From contig JAZGTH010000073.1 of the NCBI GenBank assembly GCA_036877525.1, positions 248,001 through 312,000 of the forward strand: a DNA stretch of 64,000 nucleotides. The letters are read 5' to 3'. Below, piece after piece: positions 51,867-63,751 of the stretch. The notes under the pieces were generated by a model. It was not told the DNA's origin. It saw only the letters and a list, made by a program, of their open reading frames with translations, and searched no databases. This DNA comes from Chromobotia macracanthus. Its lineage: Eukaryota; Chordata; Actinopteri; Cypriniformes; Botiidae. A program made the position numbers and the translations under genes. Numbering within the stretch: position 1 is the first letter of the stretch; each line of letters starts with the position of its first letter.

Positions 51867-52290
51867 ACTCCTTGGCTGAAGGTTTTTAGAAATCTGTGGC
51901 CACCAATTACTCAAAATGATAAAATGGTCCCCACCAAACACATTGTCAAAAAAAAGTCAGCCATAATGCAGTCTACACAATGAAAACGTGTAGCATCCTA
52001 ATATGCCAAGCTGCCAGGTGTGCATTTTGATTAAGATCTGTGTGGTTCTCTGGGTTTCTCTGGCACATGGTTAATAAAAGGCTTCTCACCACAATAAGCA
52101 TGTTCAACTTGAGTTCTTCTTTAATATTAACCCTTGATGGTGCTCAGTCTGGTTGCGGTTGTGTTTCAGATGACTTTAAAAGCCAAGATCACCAACCTCA
52201 CTAGCTAAAATAGTATAATAGTTTTGTTATTTGAAAACTACAATTTAAAAAACATGTTTTTGAAATAGATGATTTGGGCCAAATAATGAA

Positions 52291-52599
52291 GAAAAAAGCA
52301 GCCAATAAGAGCGCAGGATAGAGGGGAACTCCTTCAAAACTCTTAAAATCTTCTCAGGGTGATTCCTCAAGAAATTGTGTGATAGAAAATGTCAAGAAAA
52401 TTAAATTCTAGACGAAGGGTGATTATATTGAATATGCTAGAATATATCCTATTTTACCTTATTTTTATTTTTATTTAGTCACAACATAATTCCTAAAGTT
52501 ACATTTGTGTTATTTCATAGTTCTGATAAGTTTACTATTATTCATAAATTAAAAAAAGTAGTAGTAGTAAGTGTTTCCAAACTTTTGACTGGTAGTGTA
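52291..52599 (+). mobile_element. 3' end of a Tc1-like DNA transposon (dead)
   Basis: The segment aligns by recall with the right end of fish Tc1-like elements. It opens with the last part of the transposase gene (gaaaaaagcagccaataag, ggggaactccttcaaaac), which is broken by stops. The 3' non-coding part follows (acataattcctaaag, gtgttatttcatagttctga). It closes with the terminal sequence gtttccaaacttttgactgg and tagtgta. The matching left terminal repeat was not found upstream, so the copy is 5'-truncated and cannot move. Confidence 0.8.
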
Positions 52600-55130
52600 T
52601 TAATAAGAGCTTTTATTTATGAACTTTACTGAGTAAAACAAAGGTTTAAAAATTCCTGTATTGTTGGTGTCTAACAAACAAACAAACAAACCAATTCAGG
52701 GCACTGCCATAGAGACAAACTGGGTTTAAAGAGATGAATTAGAACTGTTCTTTGGTGCCAGCTGCAGTATTTAGATCTAAGAGTAAAATGACAGATTGTT
52801 GACATCAGTGGTACATCTTTAATCAATTGACACAAAACAGCAAGATGAAGCATCTTAGACTCTCATACTGACTTCAGTGAGGCTAGAGGCAAACTGCAAC
52901 AGACCTAACCACAGCTGCAGAGATTAGGGTTTAATTAGTGCTTTATTTCCACGTTAAAATAAGGGTTTTAGCATCACATGGGCGTCAGGAACAGGGTAAA
53001 GTGATCTTTAAATTGGGGTGAAGCTAAAGACAAATAAAGAAATCTGTCCTGAAAAAAAAGTCACATACTCAAGCATCTAGAGGCTTGAAGCAACAAGAAA
53101 CATTTTTTCTTCTCCAGCATTCTACATCAAAGCTAACAAGGTTCCCAAATACAAATATACAAGTACAGTAGTGTGACAGGACATGAAGATCAGTGATGTC
53201 ATTTCCAGTGCTTCATGGGAATGGACTGTTGCTGCAGAATTCTTGTGGCATGTTTTGTCAGTTCTCTGATTGGTTGGAACTTGCTCTGTAGGATCATAGG
53301 TAGTGTAGTTCTTCAGAATTAAGTTCTTAAAGCTTTGGTCTGTAACTTTTCCCTCTTTCACATCTCTGTTTGAAACATAAAATTGCAGGTACTTGTCTTT
53401 ACATATGTTACAGTTACAAATGAAGCCAAACTTGCATTATTCACAAAATCCGAACCAACAGCTCAAATTATAAACCAATATTAGAAATGTACAGTTGGAA
53501 ATCAGGGTCAGGTAAGGACACAGTTTTAAACACTGTTCTGCTATGTACTTGTTCAATAACTAATTTTTGTTTATTTTTAACCAAAAAAGTTATGGATTGC
53601 AGCTTTAAGAGTTATTTAATTTTTAAAGCAGAATAACCCAGACTGATTTAACAGAAGCATATGCCATTGATTAAGCACCTCAGAGCTCAGAGCAGCTCTC
53701 TCTTTAAAGGTTTATAAGTGATCATTAGAAACCCACTTCCCAATGGAGAAAATTAATAAGATTTTTGCTTCTAGAAAGTGACTGTATAGCATTATCTTGT
53801 AGTGTGTGTGTGATAGCATTAGTGTGCTAGAGCAGTATGGGAGTTTAGGTAAAGTAAGGCTTTATCAAGAGATCCTTTCCAATACATTCCCGTTGCATCG
53901 TATTATTGTCCAGAATGTGCAAAAAAGCTTGTGAGAATTCTGCAGCAATCTGGTGCTATATTACTTTGAGAAATGATACAATTCTTAAAGTTCAGTGGTA
54001 ATTGAGAAGATAAGTTTAATACTTCTCTCCCTAGACACGCAGTTCAGCCAAAAGATGAAAAGACCCGAAAATATTAATGAGAGAAGAGGTGGTGAGCTCT
54101 GGTTCACCAGTGCTTTAATGTCCTTATCTGTTTAGCACAGAGGCCGCTCTTTGCAAACAGGCCTTCCCAACTATGCAAATGCCTTTCCGATTGGACAGGC
54201 TGTAAATTGGGCTAACACTTTTTTCATCCCTGAACGTGCACTGCTTAATGTATATTATTAGAGTGTCTGCTGGGAAGATGGGACACAACACAGCTCTAAT
54301 TGATGTCATGGCAGATGGAGACTTCATTTGCATGCCTAAGTGTTGCTTTGTAAAGTGGCAAGTGTGAATAAACGAGCCCTTTCTCTCTGACACCATGTCC
54401 TGGCCAGGTGTGACACCATAAAGTGACTTGAGATCAAAGTGATCACTCTCTTCCGTGGGCTGAACCTTTGTCCTAACTTTTTGGTTTCTATAGGCTTCTA
54501 TGAGTAATCCTGATCACTGTGAAATCTCATTAACTCCATCTAACTGTACATGACATGTGGCCATAAGTATGAAGACAACCCTTTCTAATGATCACTGATG
54601 CTGTCATGTCTGAAAGAGCAAATCCCTGCAACCATGTTCCAAAATTTAGTGGAAAACCTTGCAGATAATTGGAACAAACTCTTTGTTAATGACTATGGTT
54701 TAATTTTTTTATTGATTTTAAAAGATATAAAGTTCATATAAAGTTCAAAAAGTGTAACATATGGATGTGGTCTTCAGATGTTTACATTTTTTGACTATGC
54801 AGGACATTATCTGATTTGAAAGAATTGTGTCTTAACTCACTGCAGTTTTATATTCAGTGTACACAATCTTGTTGCTGGAAATCTTTTGCATTACTTCTGG
54901 TAAGGACAGTTGCTCATAAGCTTTCTCAGTGTTCACCTGTGACAAATGTCAGTCAAAGTGGAGGCCGATGGGGCATGTGTATTCTTGTGTGTTGCTCAAC
55001 CTTGTGCTGGAATTTTTAGTTTCGTACGTCATGTTCCTGCACAAGCATTTACTGTGTGATAGGATCAGCCAAATCAAATGCTGCTTTCTGAGAAATTGAG
55101 CTTCCTGTTCTTGTCAGGTGGAGTTAGAGC
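52600..55130. other. Unique non-coding DNA
   Basis: No gene is recognised. An AAAC microsatellite of about four units lies at 52.68 kb. The only notable block is the candidate regulatory element at 54.05-54.42 kb. Confidence 0.5.
54050..54420. promoter_or_regulatory. Candidate conserved non-coding element with paired POU octamers
   Basis: Two perfect octamer sites in opposite orientation (ATGCAAAT at 54,173-54,180 and ATTTGCAT at 54,326-54,333) flank ggctgtaaattgggc, taatgtatattattag and a CRE-like tgatgtcatgg. A 90-residue minus-strand frame covers it without a recognisable domain. The motif matches are direct; enhancer function is inference. Confidence 0.35.
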
Positions 55131-55134
55131 CAGT

Positions 55135-55245
55135 TTTAAACTTCACATTTCAAGTCAACTTTATTGTCTTTCTGCTGTATATGGAGACATACAAAAGAAT
55201 GAAATGTCATGCCTCACAGGACCATGGTGCTACACTTTTAACATA
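55135..55245 (-). mobile_element. LINE 3' tail, antisense
   Basis: Read on the minus strand it contains gtagcaccatggtcctgtg and ends 'aaagacaataaagttgactt' then gaaa. It is the same type of tail as at 1,960-2,230, diverged. No coding remnant is seen. Confidence 0.65.
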
Positions 55246-56155
55246 TATATACTTAGATATATTTAAATAATCTGACTAAACATATATCTTATTTAAATAC
55301 TTTTAAACTAAGAGTATGACAGTGTATACTATAAGCTAAAAATATAAATAATAATTTAACATACATTTGAGGGATTTAACACGCATGAGAAATTTAGAAG
55401 GACAGACTCATCCTTATATGTTATTTCAAACCGATATGTTGTGTTTTTTAACATAATTATTTTTAACAATTTTTGATTAAACGTTATGCAGTTTATAGTA
55501 AGTTTATAGTGAGCACGTCAAGCTCCAAAAAGGGCATGCAGAAAACACCATAAAAGCACCATTACATTTGTCTATACGACCTTTATGTCTATAAAGGTTT
55601 TTCTTTAAGCTTTCTCTTTAAAACTTTTACAATGGTGTTTATAAAGAGGGATAACCCATACTGTGACCTGTGGTTTAAACGCGTGTGTATGTGGGGGTTA
55701 TATCTCTGGAGGATCGGCATGCACAGAACAAGCTGGAAGAAGCTTGAACACCATCATGCAGACACACAGGTGTGAAATGAGAGAGACAGCTAGAGTGTCT
55801 CTATATGTCTGTATATATGTAAGGTTCGTCTGGCAGTCTGCTGTGAGGGACTGCTTCAGGGCACCTGGTTTTCTCATCTTTTGTACTCGTACTCCTGTGG
55901 GAAGTGTGACTGTACGTGTCTCAGAGCTGATTGGCGGTAACAACCAGAGATGAGTCCTACCCCTCAGCCCCAGATCACTACAGCCTGACCGTGGGCTTTG
56001 ACGGGAAAAGTGAATCACTGCATTCATGGAAACACAACCCAGGCATACAAGCACATAAAGCTGTATGTATACACAAGACTCACACCTCGAGTCTGGCAGA
56101 CGGTTAGTTTTTATCCCCTCTCACATATTCTACTCATGAGGGTTTGTTGTATGTT
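55246..56155. other. Unique non-coding DNA
   Basis: AT-rich to 55.65 kb, then a GC-richer patch at 55.66-56.05 kb with overlapping frames of 96 and 118 residues on opposite strands. Neither frame has a recognisable domain. Confidence 0.45.
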
Positions 56156-56158
56156 TAT

Positions 56159-56513
56159 AAGGGGTCATATAATTTTTTAAAGATTTTATTTATTTATATA
56201 ATATAATTACAATATAATTATAAGTTGTATTTCTGTATTTACATTTTTAATTTGTTAATAAATGTAATATATAAATTTAACATTAATTTTCGCTGTGGTC
56301 CACCAATAATGTCAATATTTTATTTGTAGCAAAACACTTATTTGGTTTTTCATAATTTTCTGACCCCTCTGTTAAGAATTAAATTGAAGTTACAGAGGAG
56401 TTAAATAATAGCTACAGAGGAGATTCTTTAATTCTTTAAGTTATAGTATGTTTTCATAGTGCAATAAAATTTTATGTCCAAAGAAATCTTGATTTGTCAT
56501 GATATGACCCCTT
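56159..56513. mobile_element. Non-autonomous TIR element (MITE), about 355 bp
   Basis: The left end AAGGGGTCATAT and the right end ATATGACCCCTT are perfect 12-bp inverted terminal repeats around an AT-rich interior with no coding capacity. Elements with this kind of end ('ttaaaggggtcatat') are common in otophysan genomes. The flanks are TA-rich (left ttat, right taag), but a clear target-site duplication is not evident, so the superfamily is left open. Confidence 0.75.
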
Positions 56514-58780
56514 TAAGTACAGTTGCCCACAGATTTAAGCCTAGATCACTTCTGATGAAAACCCACATCTCCTACAATGCCTTCAGGTCCCACACATATC
56601 TCTGCATTATCAAAACCAAGCTCTGGTGCACAGGGGTTAAAATATAGTTAAGGATGTTCAAAATTACCTCTTGCTTTGCTTCTAACAGCAGACTCTTTAT
56701 TTCCCTGACTTTCTTGTGTTTCTGCGCTCAGCAATAACTTTAAATGAGCATGATAGACTAAACATATTTCCTGCTGTTATGATTTCTTTGCGTAATCACT
56801 GCTGTGTTTAATCTTGTTTTGTGGATTCTCACAGAACTGACCTGTCACCTGAGATCCACACAGCACCACTGTTATGTGATGGTTTTCTGACATGTTGAGG
56901 TAGAATTAAGGCCCATTTTCTGAGAATTAAATTAATGTTTAATAATAAATCTTTCGGTTTCATTCGCTGTTTTCTTAGTTTCTGGGATAGAGACATATAA
57001 AACAGCGTTTTACCTTTTACTTGGAGCTAACAATAAGTTACCGATGCTATACTATTTACAGTACAATTTATATTAGCATACTAAATATAACACCACCTCA
57101 AATACATTTTTTGCATTGCTTTAAAATTAATAATTACAATTTTGCAGTAACATTTTTTTATTTTATTTACACAATAGGTGAATGATGGTCACAGGCCCAG
57201 ATGTGTTTCTTCAATTTAAATAAGCTAAATGGTCAATAAAAATGTATTTTAAAAGTTCATTTGAAGTTCATTTTGATTTAGATATGAGTGAGGGGGTGAT
57301 GTCTGAATTGGTGCGTTGATTTAATTATATTTTATAATTAATTTAGCGATTTTCACCAGTTTGACCTATTCAGGTAGATTTGCAGACTGGCTGTGAACAT
57401 GATAGTCAGATAATAACCCATTTACATGTTAATTAGTCAAAAACAGCATCATGGTGGCACAGCCTTCTTACATGTGACTTTTTGACAGTATTTGGCAATT
57501 ACCTCACGAATCACATTCACACCTGCTTTATGGTCTCAGTAAGAAATGAAGGGAGGAGTCTCTGACACTAGCTGCTGGTGTCACTGTTGGACAGTGTTAC
57601 TGCAGAAAACAATTGCTTTGTTCTCATATTTTGTATAAATTGTCATATTTCTGTGGAAAACCAGCAACTGTGTTTGTCTCTGCAGACCTGCTCAGTTTGT
57701 CTTCGGCCTGCAGTTATAGTGCAGAACTGATATGGTCAGATTTGAGTGGAAACAATTGAGAGGTGTTGTGTTTTATACATGCTTGAGTGGGAAGCATCAC
57801 TTGTGTAGTGGAAGCTCTCAGATCGATGTATCAAACTTTGGACTGGAAAATGTTCAAAGGGACCAAGAGGAGCTCTGCAGAAGTCTGGGAATCAGTTTGT
57901 TTTTGCGTGCAGCTCTTCCGATGGACATCTGTCTGAATTGGGGTGGGATGGGAGAAAATGCTCTGCAGAGAGCTCTTTTATTTACGCTCTTGCAGAGCTA
58001 CTGTTTGTACAGATAGAGAAACAAGGAAGAAAAAATATCCCACCCTCTGCTACCATTTTTCTGATCTACACTGCCAGAGCTGGTGCTTGGCTGCAGAATG
58101 TTGGGTGTTATGTTACATCACATAGAACTGATGGAGGTATAATCATCCTCATGTATTTTGTCTTCATGGAATCAATTTATTGTTTCATGTTGCTGTAAGA
58201 TTAATTTGTTTTCCGCCTGCTGCAGACAGCGCGTTTCATAAAACCCTGTGAAGAACATAAGCTGCTCTTTGGTGTTTCGTCAAATCAGATGTGGCCTCAG
58301 TTGCTCTCTGTATCATTATTGGTTTTTGTTGTCATGAGCTGGAGATGATGAATGTTGCAGTGTGCTAAGGCATAGAGATGTTATACAACTATCTGGGTTT
58401 AATGGGTTTTCCTCCACTATGTATAACGTAACAAAATATTTGAGGAAGATTGTAGCTTTATTTTAATAATTGTTAAATTTGATTGGTAAGTCAGGTCAGC
58501 ATCGGTAGCTACATTCAGCAGATAGTAATTTAAATGAAAAATTATTTTCAGTGAGACACTCCATGTGCAGCTACCACACTGACTCTCAGTGATAATGGGG
58601 ACCATCTGAAGTGTGAGCCTGCAAGAGTTGTGTTTTTCTGCAAGAGCTGTGTGAAATGTCTAGGACAACATAACTAAACAAGTAGCATAATTGAACAATC
58701 ATAATAATAAACACATTTATATAATGCATTTAAAATATACAGTACAATTACCACAAATACATATTATTGACTATAGTATG
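56514..58780. other. Unique AT-rich non-coding DNA
   Basis: No gene or repeat is recognised. The 94- and 86-residue frames at 57.7-58.2 kb overlap and match no known family. Confidence 0.5.
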
Positions 58781-58782
58781 TT

Positions 58783-59304
58783 CACTACAGTTCAGAAGTT
58801 TGAAATCACTACATATTTAGTAAATATTTGTTTTTCAAAGTATACTTTTATTTTCAAAGGATGCATTAAATAAAAAAAAATGAAGATGAAGAGAAGCAAT
58901 GTACTATTTTTTCAAATAAGTTCTGGATTCTTCTGTAAATTCTGTAAATCCAAATAAATTAAAACTGTTAGATTTTAGCATCCTTAAATGATCCACGCTT
59001 TGCCTAGATTTCACAAAACTGTACTTTTTGCATGTCATCCCCCAGCTTTTCAAGGTTTCACCATGGGATGTGTTTTAAATGGTAATGAAAGGAACTCCCA
59101 TCTATGCTGGACTCTTACTGGCTTTACTGGCTTACTGGCTTTTTTTCATTATTCAGTCCAAAACAAGTTTGAAAAAGAAAGGAAAATATTAGTAATGAAA
59201 CAAACTAATTATTTTAACATTCAAACATTAAAGCATACACCTTCTGATCAAACAATTATTAAGACCATGGGAAACATTTCAGTCAAGCAACCCAAACTTT
59301 TGAT
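58783..59304. mobile_element. Tc1/mariner-type non-autonomous element, about 520 bp
   Basis: The left end (cagttcagaagtttgaaatc, then tttattttcaaaggatgcat) and the right end (gaaacatttcagtcaagc, then cccaaacttttga) match by recall the two ends of a widespread fish element. TTCAGAAGTTTG and CAAACTTTTGA form imperfect inverted ends. The interior is AT-rich without a transposase. A frame of 164 residues runs across its right half by chance. Confidence 0.6.
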
Positions 59305-59596
59305 ACACACACACACATACACACTACAATGTATATTTTTTCATATTAATAACATAATTGAAAGCATTTGTATATTCATGTTTCCTTTCCTAACAGCTCG
59401 CCGTACTGAGTACCTTGAGTTTAGTTATGTAGATCAGCTACTCCGACCTGCAGATAAAGATGATCTTTGTGTTTCTTGCTGACATCTTCTGTTTGCTGTA
59501 GTTAAGGTCCTTGACCAGTTTCATTAGGAGTTCGAAAACGGAGCCGTGTCCCTCGAGTGGACATACTGATGTATTTAATTTCCTGCTTCCTGGCAG

Positions 59597-59642
59597 CGAT
59601 CCAGAAGAGCTTTTGGAACAACAAACACAAAGCTCTTTGAAG
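59597..59642 (+). other. Speculative 46-bp exon-like segment
   Basis: A strong pyrimidine-rich acceptor (aatttcctgcttcctggcag) precedes 46 bases that can be read as DPEELLEQQTQSSLK in phase 1, followed by gtacac, a weak donor. Its surroundings (59.40-59.64 kb) are richer in CpG than the flanks, with ttcgaaaacggagccgtg. No family is recognised. A regulatory element is an equally good explanation. Confidence 0.18.
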
Positions 59643-59985
59643 GTACACTAATTAGCTGAAGTGTGTTTTTTCCAATCTTTTTTTTAACTTGTATTGTGTA
59701 ATTCTTACTACTGTGATATTTTAACTTTCACACAATCATCAATGATAGGTGATGTAGTAGTGATCACATTGTCATGTCATCCCATTCAATCTACCCCTTA
59801 TGTAAAATATAGGATAAATGAGGTACATTTCATAATAGGGTACAAGCACATGATCAGTGAGGTACTTAGCAAATGTTGACCAGCAAATGACCAGCAACCT
59901 CAGGTGGTCAATCTGAGTTGTATATTAGATGTTTTATTTCCCATTTATTTTAACACAATTTGGGGCATATTTAAACATTAAAATA

Positions 59986-60041
59986 TAACATTGACCACTG
60001 TAACATTGTAACATAACATTGATCATTGTAACATTGTAACA
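59986..60041. repeat. 28-bp tandem duplication
   Basis: Two adjacent 28-bp copies, starting taacattgaccactg and taacattgatcattg, differ at two bases. A third partial copy follows. Confidence 0.85.
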
Positions 60042-61440
60042 ACACTGAAATGTCTTAGCATAGAACCTAACATTTTTTAACACACTTTAGTTAAATGTTT
60101 TTTAATTAAAGTTTTGTTACAATAAAAGTTTTGTCAGTTATTTTCTACTTAGGTCAGAGTAAATGCTGCACTTTTACCTTGCTAACAAGCTCATTGTATA
60201 ACAACACCCTTTCTGAAACGAGAGGGTTTTTTTTTTTACATTTTTTTACCCCTCAGGAGACTGAAAAAATAACTAGCGTTGAGCTTCTTTTTTTTGTCAT
60301 CAACAAACTTCAGCTTTCTTCAGTACAGTGTGTTCAGAACCGTTATTTGTTTAACCTTTCAAAATGCCTCACTTTTCAGAGTGCATGTGTGTGTGTGTCT
60401 ACAGTGTGATGAGCTGTGTAAACATGTCATTTAACACTGTATGTTTTGGTTTACTGTTATGTGATAATGTAATCCTAAATTACAATATTTATGCCACTTT
60501 CACTTTTTTGTTATACAGTAGGTTACAAGAACGATATAGCACACACTTCCTTATTTAAGTGGGCTTTCTTCTAGTGTATAGTGCTAACGGTGAATCACCT
60601 GGTGCTGGTATTAGGCAAAGAAGCTGCTACTGAAGTCATTATCATATATGCTGAGAAAACAAAGGAATTGAGAATATGTCCTCCACAAAGCTCTGCAGGG
60701 AAGCAATACGGGTGTATAGGGCCAATTTCAGCCTTAGACAAGATGACTAATGAAACGATGGCTTCTATGTGTTTGCTCTGCATGCTCTGAAGTATACACA
60801 GTGCTGATAACTGTGTGTCTGTGTGTGATTGATTGTGGCATAAGGTTGATATTACATCTTATATACTTCTTTCTGATCTTTCAGTTCTTTTTGCTAGCTT
60901 TATTCTGTAGCTGCTTTTCTCTACTGTATTTTTACATTGTGCCATCTGTAAGGTGTATGTGCATTTATACAGTAATTAATTTGTCTCCAGCTTCAAAGAA
61001 CTGCAGACGGGCCTGCTTGTCCATGGAGATTCTTGAAGAATTGTTGGAGGCAGGTCAGAATAGCACACAAACACACAGCTGTACACAGGACATAGAATCA
61101 AATGCATAAACATCGCCAGTACTGTATTTAACCATCGTTGTTGGGTTTATATAATAACTCAAAATGATACATCACAGGCCTTGTCTGAGCTTTGTGCTTT
61201 TTACTGCATTTTCAAGGCAAACTAAAATGGTTTGTCGCAATCATATGGACATGAAAATCCATTTAAATTGGTTTACTTTTCCTTCACAACCCACTTGTGT
61301 TGAGCACAAGCTGTGTTATGTTCTTAAGCAGTTCATCAGATTTCCGTCCTGTCTCATCTGGTCTGAGCACATAATTCAATATCCTGGTGTCTAATCTGTC
61401 TCCTCCTTTCTCTTCGTTAGAACACAGTTAGCTCATCTAG
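60042..61440. other. Unique AT-rich non-coding DNA
   Basis: Nothing gene-like is recognised. Short T-runs and a brief TG run (60.38 kb) are the only simple repeats. Confidence 0.5.
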
Positions 61441-61443
61441 CGT

Positions 61444-61473
61444 TCATGTAGCTCAGCTGGTGCATTGTACTAG
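61444..61473 (+). mobile_element. SINE head with tRNA A-box (fragment)
   Basis: catgtagctcagctggtgca then ttgtactag matches the tRNA-like 5' head of a common otophysan SINE, with A-box tagctcagctgg at 61,449-61,460. The copy stops abruptly at 'actag'. The continuation expected in that family appears 297 bases downstream. Confidence 0.6.
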
Positions 61474-61767
61474 CCATAGTTTTTGCTAAGTCCTATTGAG
61501 GAGGCTTTATGCCCCCATCTTTTATCTCAGGCCTATAAAAATCTGTGATTATGTGATCACTTTTCATATTTGCTGATAACAATGCTTACAGTAAGCCGTC
61601 AGAGGTTTTTACTGTGAATCCTCCCCTTTCCATTTGTTTTAAAAATGTAAAGGTTTGTTACATGAAGTATTATCTTTCCCATTAGTCAGAGACAGACTCA
61701 TAGGCGTCATTCCTCATATGTATCCCTTGGAGCTATATCAGCTCATCAGCCCCTCCTCCAACCTCCC

Positions 61768-61899
61768 TTGGTGCTAGTAAAATAAAAGTCATGGATTTGA
61801 TTCACAAAGAATCCGCATACTGATTTAATGCATATCTTGAAAGAACTTTTGGGCATAGCTTTTGGTGAAAGGATCTGCCAAATGCATAAATGTAAATGT
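61768..61899 (+). mobile_element. SINE body and 3' tail with B-box
   Basis: The segment begins gtgctagtaaaataaaag and continues with the B-box-like ggatttgattc at 61,793-61,803. It then has an AT-rich body and ends with the tail ggatctgccaaatgcataaa then tgtaaatg. It lacks the A-box part, which is present upstream at 61.45 kb. Together the two pieces make one nearly complete SINE interrupted at a 'ctag'. Confidence 0.7.
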
Positions 61900-62464
61900 T
61901 TAGGCCATACCAGAGCTGGGAACAGGATAACACACATGCCTCTGTTGATAAATATCTAGTAGAATATGATGAACTCTTTGTTTTTGTCATTTTTACTTTA
62001 ATATTACTTGACTGTGGATGGAAAAAAATACCTTTTGGGTCCAGATGGTGTAATTATAGTATCTGCCATTGGGGGCTAATCGGTGCATGCTAACCAGCCA
62101 AAAACTGACCCCTTGATCCCACTTTAAAAACAAATTGATTTTGTGTGGTAACAACAACACTTTTCTACAGTCTTCTACAGTACTATTAATAAAACCTCAG
62201 TGTTTAAAAACTATAGCGAAAGTCTCTCTGCTGTAATGAGAAACAAGACATGGGGGAATCCATTAATTCAGAGTCCAGCCAAGTGAAAAGTGAAAACCCG
62301 AAGTGGAAATTACAAAAAACAACAGTATAATGAAGCTTTACCAAAACCGGCAAAAATGAAGTTTTGTGCATAATGATCTGCAGTTACCGTTCTGTCCCTG
62401 TTTACTGTTCTGTCTCTCCTACTCTGTTTGTTTGTGTGTGTGTATATATTTATGTGTATATTTA

Positions 62465-62505
<41 letters not shown>

Positions 62506-63510
62506 TAATAATTAATCAGGATCAATGATTTGGGGAATTCTTAATCAATGTAATACATTGATTTAACACTCTTGTAGAGCATGTAGCAAAGATCAGCAGA
62601 ATTAGGGACTCCAGATTATAAGCATGAACCAGCACCACAATTATGTAGCAAATCGAATGTCAAATCAATGAAACGGTGTTGTTAAAACACAATTTCATTC
62701 GTGGAACGAAACTCAAAGGAAAATACATATAATTAATCATCATTAAATATACATATTTTGTAGTACCTGATCAGCAGGGATGATTCCAATCATTCTAATC
62801 AGCTTTTGCATTCGTCCAGCGAGTGCATACGCGGTTTTATTGAATCTAAGAAACATTATTTGTCTTGCCTTGAAAACAACGCTTCTCTGCTTTAACAGGA
62901 CTTTAGAGCAGGTAAAAAGATTGAACACAGTTTAAGTGACCTTATTTATGAACATTAAATGCAGCAACAATCAAGGGTGGATACACATGGGTGTTTATTA
63001 AACTACACTACAGGGGAACATGTAACATATAAGGGAACATGTAACATATAACTACACATAAACCTACACACATTTAGTGTCTGGCATGGCCCAATATTTG
63101 GATCATGTATGGATATACCCCTTTTTACTTAAGACATACCAACCTAGTGTGGGGCCATGAAAGACCCTAGGCTCCAGAGAGTCTGGATGTTCAAACTCTG
63201 TCAGTTCAAACTCTGTCATATTTAATATCTAACAGATCATCTTGTAATTTCCCATCAGACTATGTATGCTGTGTAACTATAACAGGCATGATAGTCTTTC
63301 TACAATAATCTGGATTAATATTTGCAAATGTGCCATCCGGCCATAAAACATGCAAATAAGGTGTTGAGTGAGACAAAGAAACTTTGCCTGCTTAACACCT
63401 ATTGGTTGTTTAAGTTTCACTGGGCGTGACCGAGCTGAACTTAAAAATGACCGCCAACACCTTAGCTTCAGTTTTTGTCTTGTCGTCCTAGTCTTAGTCT
63501 TCGTCGTCTT
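61900..63510. other. Unique AT-rich DNA
   Basis: No gene is recognised. A TA microsatellite lies at 62.44-62.50 kb and a 19-bp direct repeat (gggaacatgtaacatata, twice) at 63.01-63.05 kb. From 63.40 kb the sequence becomes CpG-richer, with cctattggttg and gggcgtgaccgagc, on approach to the inverted repeat. Confidence 0.5.
62440..62500. repeat. (TA)n/TG microsatellite
   Basis: A TG run followed by about 14 TA units. Confidence 0.95.
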
Positions 63511-63679
63511 GTAAGGATCTTCGGCCCTGGCACCCCTCACCATGGGGGGAGGGGGGTCCAGCTTCTGGCTCAGTCCATCTGAGACAGACTCTGGACATCA
63601 TTTCAGCTAACTTCGTCAATCTCCGGAACTTGACGAACTCCATCACTTCTGAACCACTCAGGACTCTCTCCATGCGCAT
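63494..63679 (-). CDS. Left copy of the outward-reading 61-codon frame
   Basis: The minus-strand frame begins MRMERVLSGSEVMEFVKFRR and continues LTKLAEMMSRVCLRWTEPEA. It lies within the left arm of the inverted repeat. After PEA it enters a 20-base stretch absent from the right copy (G-runs and ccatgg), which changes the C-terminus to GPPSPHGEGCQGRRSLQDDED. The basic/hydrophobic mix is protein-like. I recognise no family. It could be an exon of a gene, part of a mobile element, or chance. Confidence 0.2.
   Translation of the reverse strand: MRMERVLSGSEVMEFVKFRRLTKLAEMMSRVCLRWTEPEAGPPSPHGEGCQGRRSLQDDED
63516..63677 (-). repeat. Left arm of a large inverted repeat
   Basis: Its reverse complement matches 63,817-63,958 almost base for base: three substitutions in about 140 compared positions, plus one 20-base block present only here. 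High identity in an otherwise decayed landscape implies a recent event. The spacer between the arms is 139 bases and contains a small hairpin (attctatacacatagaat). Confidence 0.9.
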
Positions 63680-63751
63680 TTGGATTCACGCTCTGCACTA
63701 GAGCTCAATGCAAGTTTCCATATTCTATACACATAGAATAGCTGCGCTAAG

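Noticed and set aside
58988..59482. 164-residue plus-strand frame
   Set aside because: Its first half lies in a Tc1-type non-autonomous element and includes a CA microsatellite. Only its last 30 codons are considered, as a weak exon idea.
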